Shown here one piece after another: positions 54,574 to 64,000 of a stretch of 64,000 bases of DNA. Position numbers and translations under genes: made by a program. Below the pieces are notes generated by a model. It was not told the DNA's origin and made no database searches. It saw only the letters and a list, made by a program, of their open reading frames with translations. Each line of letters begins with the position of its first letter. Within the stretch, counting starts at the first letter, position 1. Source of the DNA: Diploptera punctata (Eukaryota > Arthropoda > Insecta > Blattodea > Blaberidae); contig JASPKZ010003432.1 in assembly GCA_030220185.1 (NCBI GenBank), forward strand, positions 2,096,501 through 2,160,500, read 5' to 3'.

Positions 54574-54960
54574 CTTAAAATTCATCGGAGAACATATTGT
54601 TTAAACAACTCACCACCGAAGAATTTCATCAGTCGGAGTTATGGCTGACGATGAACATGATTATGTTTGAAATCGCGATATCATGGAAGCATGAATCCTA
54701 TGAGGTGAGTTGTTTAAACAATATGTTCTCCAATGAATTTTAATGATTATACTTCATAATTTTGTTTATTTTTTATCATTTCACTCACCTCATACTTCAT
54801 TAATTCCAGTTGTTTACGTTATTCTTGTTTTCCTATGACTTGATAGCCAACTTTATTAAGTTATGTAGATAGGAAATAACACTATGAGGTTCTTTAATAT
54901 TGTTTATTTTTTATCATTTCACTCACCTCATACTTCATAATGTTTACTTCCCAACATTAA
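54574..54960 (+). repeat. PLE terminus copy plus a second terminus
   Basis: It repeats the 53392-53712 element with the left arm reduced to AAAATTCATCGGAGAACATA...CACC. It then has GTTTATTTTTTATCATTTCA CTCACCTCATACTTCAT twice (54770 and 54898) around GGAAATAACACTATGAGGTT. Confidence 0.8.
54639..54686 (+). ncRNA. Hammerhead-type ribozyme candidate
   Basis: TTATGG, CTGACGA, T, GAACAT, GATT, ATGTTT, GAAA, T-CGCG-A, T, A, TCATGG. Compared with 53604-53651 the changes fall at a stem I wobble position, at the variable N7 of CUGANGA and in the stem II loop. These are places a ribozyme tolerates. Confidence 0.65.
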
Positions 54961-55224
54961 TTAAATATAATGGATTCCTTTTTTAAATTATCATTTGTTT
55001 CAAAATAATTGATGACTTTTACATTGAATTAAATTACTGCAAAGTCATGCTATTAGTATTATGTTTTAACAGTAAACATCTGTTGTCTTCTTACATATAT
55101 AAATACAGAGTGAATATAAATGCACAGATTTTTAAAGACAAATTATTTAGGGTAAATAGAATGACAAATTATGATATTAATATGTAAATTATATACATTG
55201 GCTGATCATCTGAATCAATTAAAG

Positions 55225-55450
55225 AAAAAAAGTTTGCTGAACCAGGATTTGAACCCAATATCTCGAGTTTTATATACTGCATCCTAACCACTTGTGCTAT
55301 TTAGCCATCCATGTTCTGGCACAAATATTTCTCTCTCTTTTTTTTTGTAATCCTGTCTCACTAGTAGCAGTAAAACTTCAATCACAGCACAAGTGGTTAG
55401 TACGCCAGTGTGTAAAAAGAAGGTCTTGTTTTAAATCCCAATTAAGGCAA
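55225..55450. mobile_element. Facing diverged tRNA-like SINE heads
   Basis: Minus head (CTGAACCAGGATTTGAACCC, CATCCTAACCACTTGTGC) at 55235-55305 and plus head (ACAAGTGGTTAGTACGCCAG) at 55388-55440. Confidence 0.65.
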
Positions 55451-55539
55451 AAAAATCTCTTCAGACAATGATAATGAAAAATGTTTGATTTTCTTAAAAA
55501 ATTGCAAATTGTATACAAGTTTAATCATCCATTGCTTTA

Positions 55540-56620
55540 TAATAATGGTATTAGTCTGATTTTTTACACAGTAATAGGTGGCATGAAATAAAACAACTTA
55601 ACTCCTTTCAATCAAAGACACATAGAAAACAACCAAGTAATGGATGAAATAAAAGACACCGCAGAACATAACTAACTAACTCACTGGCACTATCAAACCC
55701 ATATGTTCATAGCTGTGCAGACATAAGCTATCCATATCCTGAGGTAATGTTTTTTAATCATCCCCTGTATAATCTACTTCCCTCAAATCATGGTTAATGT
55801 TATTTTCCCACCTCATTTTTATTCTATCAACTGGGCATTTTCCCTCTGGTTTTCCTACAATAATTTTACATGCCCCTCTTTCATTCTCCATGCATGCCAC
55901 CTGTCCTACCCATTGCATTGTACGAGACTTAACAATTCTTATTATATTTGAAGAGAAAAATTTTCGCCTAGACCGGGACTCGAACCCGGGACCCTTGGCT
56001 TTCCGGGCCAAGTGCTCTACCAACTGAGCTACCGAGGCGAGTTACGATCTAGACGCAAATTTTTCTCTTATGTACGTTTTAATTCCCTCGCGCCAAATGC
56101 TTGAAACCATAGCTTCTATCTTTGCAAATGGCGGCTTCTTAGTTAAGAAGACATTTATTGGGAATTTAACACTACTTTATAGCCAGTAGGGCTTCTATTG
56201 TCGATTTTTATTATTAATTTAACACTTCTCATTGAAGGATACATTATATTTGAAGAGAAAAATTTTCGCCTAGACCGGGACTCGAACCCGGGACCCTTGG
56301 CTTTCCGGGCCAAGTGCTCTACCAACTGAGCTACCGAGGCGAGTTACGATCTAGACGCAAATTTTTCTCTTATGTACGTTTTAATTCCCTCGCGCCAAAT
56401 GCTTGAAACCATAGCTTCTATCTTTGCAAATGGCGGCTTCTTAGTTAAGAAGACATTTATTGGGAATTTAACACTACTTTATAGCCAGTAGGGCTAAAAT
56501 TCTTATTATATCTGGTTTCCTATAAAGATTGTGTAGCTCACTGTTATGTAGTCTTCTCCATTCACCTGTCTGTTCTCTCTTCGTCCAAAAATATTCCTAA
56601 GAACTTTATTCGTACATTAC
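55540..56620 (-). pseudogene. LINE tail split by a SINE dimer
   Basis: The minus strand, after removing 55946-56498, reads YTIFIGNQIIRIVKSRTMQW, VGQVACMENERGACKIIVGK and INHDLREVDYT, ending TTTGATAGTGCCAGTGAGTT. It is a moderately preserved copy of the same LINE as 13290 and 60655. Confidence 0.85.
55946..56498 (-). mobile_element. Tandem SINE dimer with a single target duplication
   Basis: Two nearly identical units with a 302-bp period, each with head GCCTCGGTAGCTCAGTTGGT (minus strand) and B-box CCCGGGTTCGAGTCCCGG. AATTCTTATTATAT flanks the pair (55934-55947 and about 56492-56505) but is not present between the units. The second unit is cut at GGCT. Confidence 0.92.
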
Positions 56621-56829
56621 AAAAAGACATAAAATTAAACAACTTTTTTCCTTTGGTATTCTTCAATCCCAACACACATAATAAAGTAAATCAAGTAAAG
56701 GATGAAATAAAAGACACTCAATACATAGGGGACATGAAATGAAACAACTTATTCCCTAGGTATTCTTTAATCTCAACACATATAAGAAAAACCAAATAAT
56801 AGAGGAAAAAGAAGGAAATAGTGTATTCA

Positions 56830-57125
56830 TTCATTAATCTTCAAAGTCAATGGTCAAAGTGGAAAGATTACAAAACAAACCAACAAAGTATTTCTGAACA
56901 GAACTTGACCCAGAAATATAAAAAAATTAAAAATAAAAATAAATGGATACAATATATTAGAAGAATGAATGTCATACCTAATCATGAAATACCTTCCTTC
57001 AGAAAACAAAGTGAAGAGTGCCCTCTGAAGAGATTCCTAGACAATTCCTATGAGAACAGACCACTAGTCTTGATATCCTTTTTTCTTCTGCATTCTGATG
57101 ATGATCAATGGTAAAAAAAGGCCAT
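56830..57125 (+). pseudogene. LINE tail
   Basis: The plus frame contains NKNKWIQYIRRMNVIPNHEI and PLKRFLDNSYENRPL, then an acidic end from a GAT run. This is the G-R-P-L-K-R-F-L-D type ending of a non-LTR element. The 97-codon frame is open but lacks RT. Confidence 0.7.
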
Positions 57126-57139
57126 ATAATCAATCACAG

Positions 57140-57475
57140 TAATTTCCTTAAAACAATTTTTTGAAAGCAAACTTTTGGGGGAAAATTATGAGGAAGACTA
57201 AATAAGACTTGTTTTGGAAAAAAATTATAGGATGCCAAGATTCTCAAGAAATGAAATGGGGTAGCTGAAAGAAGAGAAAATCATTTCACTGACAACAATG
57301 TTACAAAGGCTAACAACTTTCAGCTGATATTCACATTAATCATGGTTACAGTATTTCTTGTTGTTTTGCCAACACTGCACTATCACCACATCCTCAGTCA
57401 ACATGGATTTTTAGTATAAAGAAAGATGAAATATAATAATTAGATTAGAATTAAATAATTATTAATTATAAATGA
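57140..57475. other. No gene recognised
   Basis: Unassigned AT-rich sequence. Confidence 0.4.
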
Positions 57476-57874
57476 ATTGTATTTGCATAATTGGGAAATA
57501 AATTATTCAGAGAATTGCCTCCAATAAAACACCAAAAGTACAAACTATTTCAGAAATTAAAAAATCACAAAGAGATTTAACAACAAATTAAACAAGTAGC
57601 AATACAATGGATCTTCTCATGTAGGATTGTATGATAATAAGATGGCAGATCTATTAGCAAATGGAACTGACTTATATAAAATAAATCACATAGTAGAAGC
57701 ACAAGAATCCATTACATTAATAAAAAACAAAAACAATTAATTAAAAACAAATGCTATCACAAATTAACAATTGTCCAATTCCATCTAGATTTGTCAATAA
57801 ACAACAAAATGTCACGGAAGGAAGCAGTGGTAAGATTCAGCTTAAAAAGTGAACATGACTAAAATTTATAATAA

Positions 57875-58415
57875 AATTCTTTCCACCACACCTCATATCC
57901 TGTCTTCTAATTAGACCAGTTTCATAACCTTAGTGGTTACATCTTCAGTAGTTACACAACCGATGTTCTGTCATCCAGGAGCTTCTTCTCCATCTGTTGG
58001 TGGACCGATGAACCTCCCAATCAAATCAACTTCCCTGGGAATTTCAAAATCCATTAAATTTTTCTTTCTTAGATTTTTGAATGTGGATATTTTCCCAAAA
58101 TATCTCCTTAGGTTTTTTTTTAATAGAAAAATGTAAGGAACTCACTGTTTGAGAAAAAAATCCATATTCAAAAAACTAAAGGGGAAAAAAATGAATTTTG
58201 AAATTTCTGGGGAAAATTGATTTGATTGGGAGGTTCATGGTCCACCAACAGATAGAGTAAGAAGCAGTGCTCCTGGACAACAGAACATCGGTCATGTAAC
58301 TACTGAAGACATCGCCATTAAGGTTACAAAACCGAGCTAATTAGAAGAAGGAGATAAAGTGGAAAGAATTTAATTTTAAATTAAACCTCATAGTGATATT
58401 TCCTATAATAGTTCA
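57875..58415. repeat. PLE foldback
   Basis: CCACACCTCATATCCTGTCTTCTAATTAGA on the left, and AGAAGGAGATAAAGTGG with AACCTCATAGTGATATTTCC on the right. The arms contain AATTTCAAAATCCATTAAAT and its mirror, with endonuclease-end sequence. Confidence 0.85.
57914..57948 (-). ncRNA. Hammerhead-type ribozyme candidate with GUC site
   Basis: Minus strand: CTGAAGA, T, GTAACC, ACTAA, GGTTAT, GAAAC, TG, GTC. Stem II is 6 bp (one G-U). Stem I TAACTA/TAATTA has one C-A mismatch, as expected after a single transition. Cleavage would follow the C of GTC. Confidence 0.6.
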
Positions 58416-59209
58416 AGAACATGGCTGTTTAGCTGGCCATCTATATAAAATTTTAATTTATAACTCAAAAGAATGCATAGTATGCAGAACTCCAGGAACA
58501 TCTTTGAATATATAGGAAACTAGGTAATATCAAACAAAATAATGGTGATATTTCCAAATTCTATCAGGATGCAAGATTCCTGAAGCACTTAAAAAAAAGG
58601 CCATTGGACGAAGAAGAATAAGAAGAGTAAATTAATTTCAGATCATATTTAATAGAATAAATTTACATGGAACATGGAAGACTATGCTTTTTTTTAAATG
58701 TCAGTTAATGGTACAAATCATAATTTTAAAGCAACAAGATGCACTCATCCTCTCTCCTCAAATGGACCAGAAGAGAAATTAACACTAAGTTCCCTACAAC
58801 AGCATTTTATGACTGCCTGGCTAGCTATCTCTACCACTTAGGTGTACTATCCAGCCCTCATTGCATGCACTGTGAATCTTCAGATGAAGATATACTTGGT
58901 ATATAATTTAATAATCCCTTTTTGATTATTAAAGTCCATCTTCCCAATTGAACATGGACTCAACCAAATTAAAATCTGTACAGCGCTCTCATCCTTTAGC
59001 TTTGTGCATAGATACTGGGAGGTCAAAGAAAAAAAATGCAAGTGCTGATAGCACATACATTATACCTTCTTCATAGTTTCTCTTGTATATAATTTGTATT
59101 TTGTTTTTATGTTTTATATTACTCAACCTACGTTGTAAGTATTTATCATAGTTTGGATAATGATTACAATCAAATGCCCCTGATTTAAATAAAATAAATA
59201 AATAATGTA

Positions 59210-60030
59210 ACTATCCCTCTTAGAGTATCATTTTTGGTGCACTTAGCATATAAGATATAAGATATATATATATATATATAAGGAATTCATACTTAAATAA
59301 AAGGAATTTGTACTTAAATTTGTGCATTTATATTGATTCTTCTCTATAGACTGTTCTGAAAAAAAAAAGGTTCCAATATTTATATCTTAGAGAATGAAGT
59401 ATGCAACAAAATAAGAAAAAAAGTATAACTTGCTCCCATAACTTAACATTGCACAGCATTGTTGTTTCAATAAGTTGCAGTGTTATTATGAAACCAATTG
59501 AGCACTATACCATATGAAAATAACTTACCTGACTGATAGAGCAATACTGTAGGACACATCGTAATAAGTTGATTACTCTTGTGTTTAGTTATTGCTTGAT
59601 ATAAATTTAAACAACATGTGCTGCATAATAGCAATAACATATACATACAATGTTTATGATCTTACATATTAAATTTATCACTTCTCATCGAAAGACAAAT
59701 TTTATTTGAAGAGAAAATTGTATACCTGAATCAGGTTCAAATCATATATGTTTCTCTTCAAATAAAATACAGTGTTTCCTTATTTGTTTATTTTCAGAGT
59801 ACTCGAAGTAGAAAATATGCTTCTCTAAGAACATAACTCAGAAAATATTAAGTTTAAGAACCATGATTATAAAAACTTGTTTTTTTTAATACTACTTCCT
59901 CTATAAATATTTGAACATTTTCTTTTTTCAGAACACCCTGAATATCATGTTTGTATAGATACTAATTAGAATAGAAATGAGAATATGAGATGTTATTAGA
60001 AATAAATGCTAATAGAGTTAATGTTATGAG
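59210..60030. other. No gene recognised; SINE scrap
   Basis: AT-rich, with an (AT)n run at 59262-59281 and a truncated palindromic SINE tail (TTTATTTGAAGAGAAAATTG / TGTTTCTCTTCAAATAAAAT) at 59700-59770. Confidence 0.45.
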
Positions 60031-60192
60031 ATGAATGTGTTAATATTACATGAGTTTGTCACCCCTGAATTTAAAAAGAAATATGAGAAAGAAATTGATA
60101 GCAATAATTCCCTTTTGGCGACATACAAGGATTGGTGCCAGCTTGTTCACAGCTTAGTGGAGACAAGTTGTACGTGGAGCGCAGAACTGCAG
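60031..60192 (+). CDS. Coding-like island, unidentified
   Basis: The open frame gives FVTPEFKKKYEKEIDSNNSL then LATYKDWCQLVHSLVETSCT and WSAELQ, followed by a possible donor CTGCAG|GTGATT. It is compositionally unlike its surroundings: higher GC, balanced amino acids, no low complexity. There is no polypyrimidine tract and AG just before it, so the left boundary is unclear and the ATG at 60031 may be fortuitous. It could be an exon of an unknown gene, a processed pseudogene piece or a transposon fragment. I do not recognise the family. Confidence 0.3.
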
Positions 60193-60654
60193 GTGATTGT
60201 CGGCCATCATACTCATTTACTTATTATTATGCATGTCTTTTTATAATATAAACTCTCATTTTTAGCAAATCCTTTGTCTGTTGTATGCTGAAGAGTGTAG
60301 TGCATCATATTTATATAGCAAGCTGTTGTTAAAAAGATTCATGGCCATTTTTCTAGTTTACATTTCTTGTAGATTTATTTATTTATTCTTAGTTGTAATT
60401 TGTAGTAATTTTTATCTATCAAAACTTTCATTCATGTGAAAATTTTATCTTAGGGAGAAAATGTTTATTGCAAAAAATTTGAAATTCTACATCATTGGCT
60501 AGATTGAGGTGTAACTTGAGTTTTGAGAATACATGGAACTGAAGTTTTTCATATCTTGTTTAAATTTGAGATCCCAAGCAAAATATGCATTACAGGAACT
60601 CTTGTCATCCCAACTTCTCTAAAAACTTTAAACTGAAAATATATAACTATATAA

Positions 60655-61155
60655 AATATAAACTGTTTATTCTCCCAATTCTATTGTATGGATGCAGCAC
60701 ATGAACTCTTAGTTTAAGGGAGGAGAAAAGATTACGAGTATTTGAAAATAAAGTTCTTAGGAAAATTTTTGGACCACATAGAACAAACATTCAGGTGAAT
60801 GTAGAAGAATACATAACAGTGAGCTACATGATTTTTATGGGAAATATCTAATAAGAACAGTTAAGTCTCGTAGACTGCAATGGGTAGGACATGTAGCATG
60901 AATGGGAAATGAAAGAGGGACATGGAAACTCTGTAGAAAAACCAGAGGAAAAACACCCACCTGTAGAAAAACCAGAGGAAAAACACCCAGTAAGTAGGCC
61001 AAGAATGAGGTGGGAGAATAACCATGATTTGAGGGAGGTAAATTATAACAGGGGATTATTGGAAAATGTCAGCTGAGGATAGGGATTTTTGCATAGCTTA
61101 TGTCTGTGTGTGCCATGAACCTAAGGGTTCGATAATGTCAGTGAGTTAGTTTACT
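60655..61155 (+). pseudogene. LINE tail with 30-bp tandem duplication
   Basis: The plus strand gives ILLYGCST, LRVFENKVLRKIFGPHRTNI, HNSELHD-like remnants, S-R-R-L-Q-W-V-G-H-V, K-P-E-E-K-H-P and the GTTCGATAATGTCAGTGAGT end. CTGTAGAAAAACCAGAGGAA is repeated at 60931 and 60961 (30-bp unit), adding ten codons. Confidence 0.85.
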
Positions 61156-61189
61156 TAGTTATCCCAAGCAAAACACGACATTAAAACAA

Positions 61190-61470
61190 TCCCAGTAGAC
61201 TAGCATTTACTATGCTTGTCTCTATTTCCAAGGTTTGTGGGTTCAAATCCAGCCAGGGTGGATGGATTTTTAAGGGCAAAAAGACATTCTAAATATATTT
61301 TTCTTCAGAAGGGACATAGTGCTGTGGATCTTACCTCATATATATATATACAAACGAATTTCAAGCTTAAAAAAAAAGAGGCTGTGAGAAAAATTTGTTG
61401 GACTTACCATACTCAGATTTGAATTCAATCATTAACGACCTGAATTGTTATAGAGCATCGTTAAATAAAA
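61190..61470 (+). mobile_element. tRNA-like SINE
   Basis: The head has TTTGTGGGTTCAAATCCAGC, and the 3' part ends GAGCATCGTTAAATAAAATA. The inverse of that end (TTCATTTAACGATGCTCT) occurs at 23303. Confidence 0.55.
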
Positions 61471-61519
61471 TATTACTTTGATATTTTTATTATTCATTTC
61501 ATATATTTCAATGATGGAT

Positions 61520-61985
61520 AAGTCATATTTGAAGAGAATAAATATACGCTCAGACTGGGATCCAAACCAAGGACCTTCGGCTTTCTAGAGCAATGCTCTA
61601 CCGACTGAGCTATCTGGGTGAGTTCCAATCTAAACGCAAATCTTTCTATTATATACGTTGTCAATTCCTGTACGATTTATCAATCATGTAGATGTATGAA
61701 ATGGATAATAAAAACATTGAAAGAAGCCATACTGCCTTTATAATGTAATATAAAATTCCCAAATAAACGTCTTCTTAATAAAGAAGTTGCCATTTGCAAA
61801 GATAGAAGGAAAGGTTTCATAGCATTTGGTGCGCAGGAATTGACAACATATATGAGAGAAAAATTTGCGTTTTTGATTGGAACTCGCCCAGATAGCTCAG
61901 TCGGTAGAGTATTGGTCTAGAAAGCTAAAGGTGCTGGGTTCGAGTCCCAGCCTGAGTGTATAATTTTTCTCTTCAAATATAAAAT
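61520..61985. mobile_element. Facing pair of tRNA-like SINEs
   Basis: Minus head at 61545-61620 and plus head at 61885-61960 share GCCCAGATAGCTCAGTCGGT and GCTGGGTTCGAGTCCCAGC, with near-palindromic bodies between (GTTTGGTGCGC region) and TATTTGAAGAGAAAA tails outside. Confidence 0.85.
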
Positions 61986-62184
61986 ATTACTTACATATCT
62001 TAACAGATTTAATATATGACAAATGGGCAGAAAATGAGGTGAAGATTCCAACTCTAAACAGAGAATTAAATCCATTGCCTTGCCTTTATTTAGGTGTGAC
62101 AGATAGAATCACTCAGCCAGCTATTTCTTCAATCATGCTTTGTTACAGAGGAAAAAATTAAAGTGAGAATAATAGAGGAAAGAA

Positions 62185-62400
62185 TGCTGCATTAGCTCAG
62201 ATAATACTCTGCTTCCTGACTAGCAAGTCAGGGTTCAGTGCCTGAGGGAGGTTGGAAATTTTTCCTTGTAAAATTTTTAATCTATAGTCTAGCAGAAGTG
62301 TGGTGCACAATTTTTAATATTTGATTGTGCACTAGATGCTTGGATTAGATTCTAAACCTCTCTGCAGTACATATATTGAGAAGACAAGTGGTGGTATTGT
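62185..62400 (+). mobile_element. SINE family E, uninterrupted copy
   Basis: GCATTAGCTCAGATAATACT, CTTCCTGACTAGCAAGTCAG, GGTTCAGTGCCTGAGGGAGG, GTGGTGCACAATTTTTAATA, TATTGAGAAGACAAGTGGTG. It serves as the reference for the interrupted copy at 5683. Confidence 0.75.
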
Positions 62401-63250
62401 TGATAGAGACTCATTCGTTTTATGGGAACATTAAGTCTGGCACCCACTTTGGTTTCACCTTCTCCCTTCATCATCTTTGTTCCTCATACAATACACCATA
62501 GTTAAATACTTAAACATACCCTCATCCTACACTCCTCTTGTGTACATAAAGCAAATACATATTATCTATGAGAGATCTGCAAAATGGTTCGTAAATTGAA
62601 AGTAGAGTACATTAATGCCATCTACTTACCTAGTATGAACCCGAGGCATAAAAAAGTGCAGTGGGTGGCATTGGAACACACACAATAGAGAAAATTGTGC
62701 CATTATAATAAAAATTTGTGTAAAAAGACCAACTAATTGTTAAAAGTAGGGTATGAGATTATTCATCCTAATTATTAGTATCTCCTTGATTAAAATTAAA
62801 TGATTTACAAGAAAATTGGTCTTGGATCATAATTGCTCTTATTTATCAGCAGTTGGTTGCAACACATTTATTTTTTTCTTTTGTAAAAGACATGCATGTG
62901 TTTCAGATAGCACAAAGATTCTTTTACAGAATTTTGCAGGCATCCAAGCTGCAGCGGCAGATGACTTTGGCTACTGCATTTTGAATATTTATATCAGTTT
63001 TATATTTAATTGTTATTTTGATGAAACTCGAAAGAACAGGCCTTGTAGTCATAGAATTGAATATGTTAACAGTAGGGGATGCATAAAGCATTTTATTTCA
63101 TACTATGTCAAATTTGATATGTTTATGTTATTAAAATGAGCATGGAAAATGAACTCTTACAGTTGTCAAATCCCTCACCACAAGCAACTTATGCCTACAT
63201 AAAAATTACACTGTAGCATATGGTGACTCATTTTAATGAAAGCATTATTA
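62400..63250. other. No gene recognised
   Basis: A 107-codon open frame at 62816-63139 has no recognisable motif. The internal stretch QNFAGIQAAAADDFG at about 62930 looks protein-like but is short. I make no gene call. Confidence 0.4.
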
Positions 63251-63256
63251 AGAATA

Positions 63257-63257
<1 letters not shown>

Positions 63258-63296
<39 letters not shown>
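63258..63296. repeat. (AT)n microsatellite
   Basis: About 19 TA dinucleotides. Confidence 0.95.
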
Positions 63297-63299
<3 letters not shown>

Positions 63300-63489
63300 C
63301 CCAAAGCAGTAATTTCAAACCCGTCATCTCTAATAGCCATTACCTTTAAAATTTGTTCATGACACATTACTGTAAATAGAAACCTTTCAATATACAGAAA
63401 ACAGCTCACATACCTCATATTGGCAACACTTTTCCTGGGAAGAAAATTGAATGTCGTTCACTGCCAATAATTAACTCGAGATCATGGGA

Positions 63490-64000
63490 ATTCGTAAATT
63501 AATGAGTAATTTTTTACATCTTACCTCATAATTTATATTTCTTTAAACATGGGAAGTAGTTTTAAAGAGATCCAAAATGTCATAATGTCGGTTGAAAATG
63601 AGAGAGATGGTTCTCTTGAAAACTAGTTCCCATGTTTAAGGGAACAAAATATGAGGTAAGATGTAAAAAATTTATATATTAAATTTGGGAATTTATAAAA
63701 TTATGAGGTTCAATTCATAAGAATTAAATTAATCGTGATTATTTCTTACCTCATACTTCTATATTTCTTTAAATACAGCACTGCAGTATCGGCAACTTAT
63801 TGTCACCATCGTCAGCTGTTTTCACGATTGTCAATTTTTACTTTTGTTGGCGGCAAAGTAAAAATTGACAATCGTGAAAACAGCTGACGATGGTGACAAG
63901 AAGTTGCCGATACTGCAGTGCTGTATTTAAAGAAATATAGAAGTATGAGGTAAGAAATAATCACAATTAATTTAATTCTTATGTAAAAAATTACTCATTA
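63490..64000. repeat. Nested PLE foldbacks at the window end
   Basis: The outer left TAATGAGTAATTTTTTACAT at about 63501 is mirrored by the last bases of the window. Inside are a terminus pair (ACCTCATAATTTATATTTC / AACAAAATATGAGGTAAG) and a complete inner palindrome (63710-63985). In the latter, GTAAAAATTGACAATCGTGA arms flank a TTTGTTGGCGGC loop. Confidence 0.85.
63884..63920 (+). ncRNA. Hammerhead-like motif, GATAC type
   Basis: CTGACGA, T, GGTGAC, AAGAA, GTTGCC, GATAC, TGCA, GTG, then CTGTATTT. Stem II is 6 bp with two wobbles. GATA replaces GAAA and the cleavage-position base is G, so activity is doubtful. A mirrored copy lies at about 63779-63815 (-). Confidence 0.4.

Larger units (their letters stand above)
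57480..59205 (+). pseudogene. LINE RNase H and C-terminal end, split by PLE foldback
   Basis: Plus-strand 57610-57680 gives SSHVGLYDNKMADLLANGT, matching the last RNase H motif (S-H-V-G-I-x-G-N-E-x-A-D-x-L-A-K) of insect LINEs. After the PLE insertion (57875-58415) it resumes at 58740 with FYDCLASYLYHLGVLSSPHC and C-x-x-C. The end is an (AAAT)n tail at about 59188-59205. This is the same LINE type as the insertion at 14920-15189. Confidence 0.75.

Noticed and set aside
55947..56345. Two functional tRNA genes
   Set aside because: Each is the head of a 302-bp repeat with the same tail as many other copies, and the anticodon loop lacks U33.
59790..59960. Possible terminal exons after TTTATTTTCAG and TTTTTTCAG
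   Set aside because: Open for only a few codons in every frame, with no CRTC C-terminal similarity.

Overview
The window is AT-rich, repeat-saturated animal DNA. The evidence is split exons with GT/AG borders, many tRNA-derived SINEs, 3' ends of non-LTR retrotransposons (LINEs), Penelope-like elements (PLEs), hAT, mariner and pogo/Tigger remnants, and no bacterial-style gene packing. An insect is most likely, because the one host gene I can name looks like an insect CREB-regulated transcription coactivator. The repeat style suggests a large-genome insect such as a cockroach or termite, but that is inference.

Host gene: three exons of Crtc/Torc lie on the + strand at 21839-22141, 29707-29790 and 34601-34786. 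Each is an exact number of codons, in phase 0, with good splice sites. A fourth candidate exon lies at 10017-10067. The introns are about 7.6 and 4.8 kb (11.8 kb if the first candidate is real) and are almost wholly transposon debris. No further Crtc exon is recognisable in the 29 kb after 34786. A 6-nt candidate microexon (41781-41786) and an unidentified coding-like island (60031-60192) lie there.

Repeats: the commonest structure is a PLE terminal module, usually as a head-to-head inverted pair. Several include GIY-YIG endonuclease fragments. The fullest PLE is on the - strand at 14060-16330, and its reading frame is split by a MITE, a LINE fragment with a 14-bp target duplication, and a SINE. 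Many PLE termini carry a hammerhead-ribozyme-like motif, best seen at 53442-53489 (-), 53604-53651 (+) and 54639-54686 (+), where stems survive substitutions as wobble pairs. LINE 3' ends lie at about 0.5, 1.7, 12.3, 13.3, 15.1, 16.3-17.6, 24.0, 26.8-28, 35.5-36.5, 47.7, 49.8, 55.5-56.6, 56.8, 57.5-59.2 and 60.7-61.1 kb. DNA transposons include two hAT-like elements with 8-bp target duplications (24470-25492, 37613-38599), a hAT transposase relic (50900-51480), a Tigger-like element (18331-19545) and a mariner relic (about 43440-44626). At least five tRNA-like SINE families recur. One forms tandem multimers.

Nothing suggests a functional autonomous element. All transposon reading frames seen are broken. 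SINE family labels A to E are mine, used only to link copies within this window.
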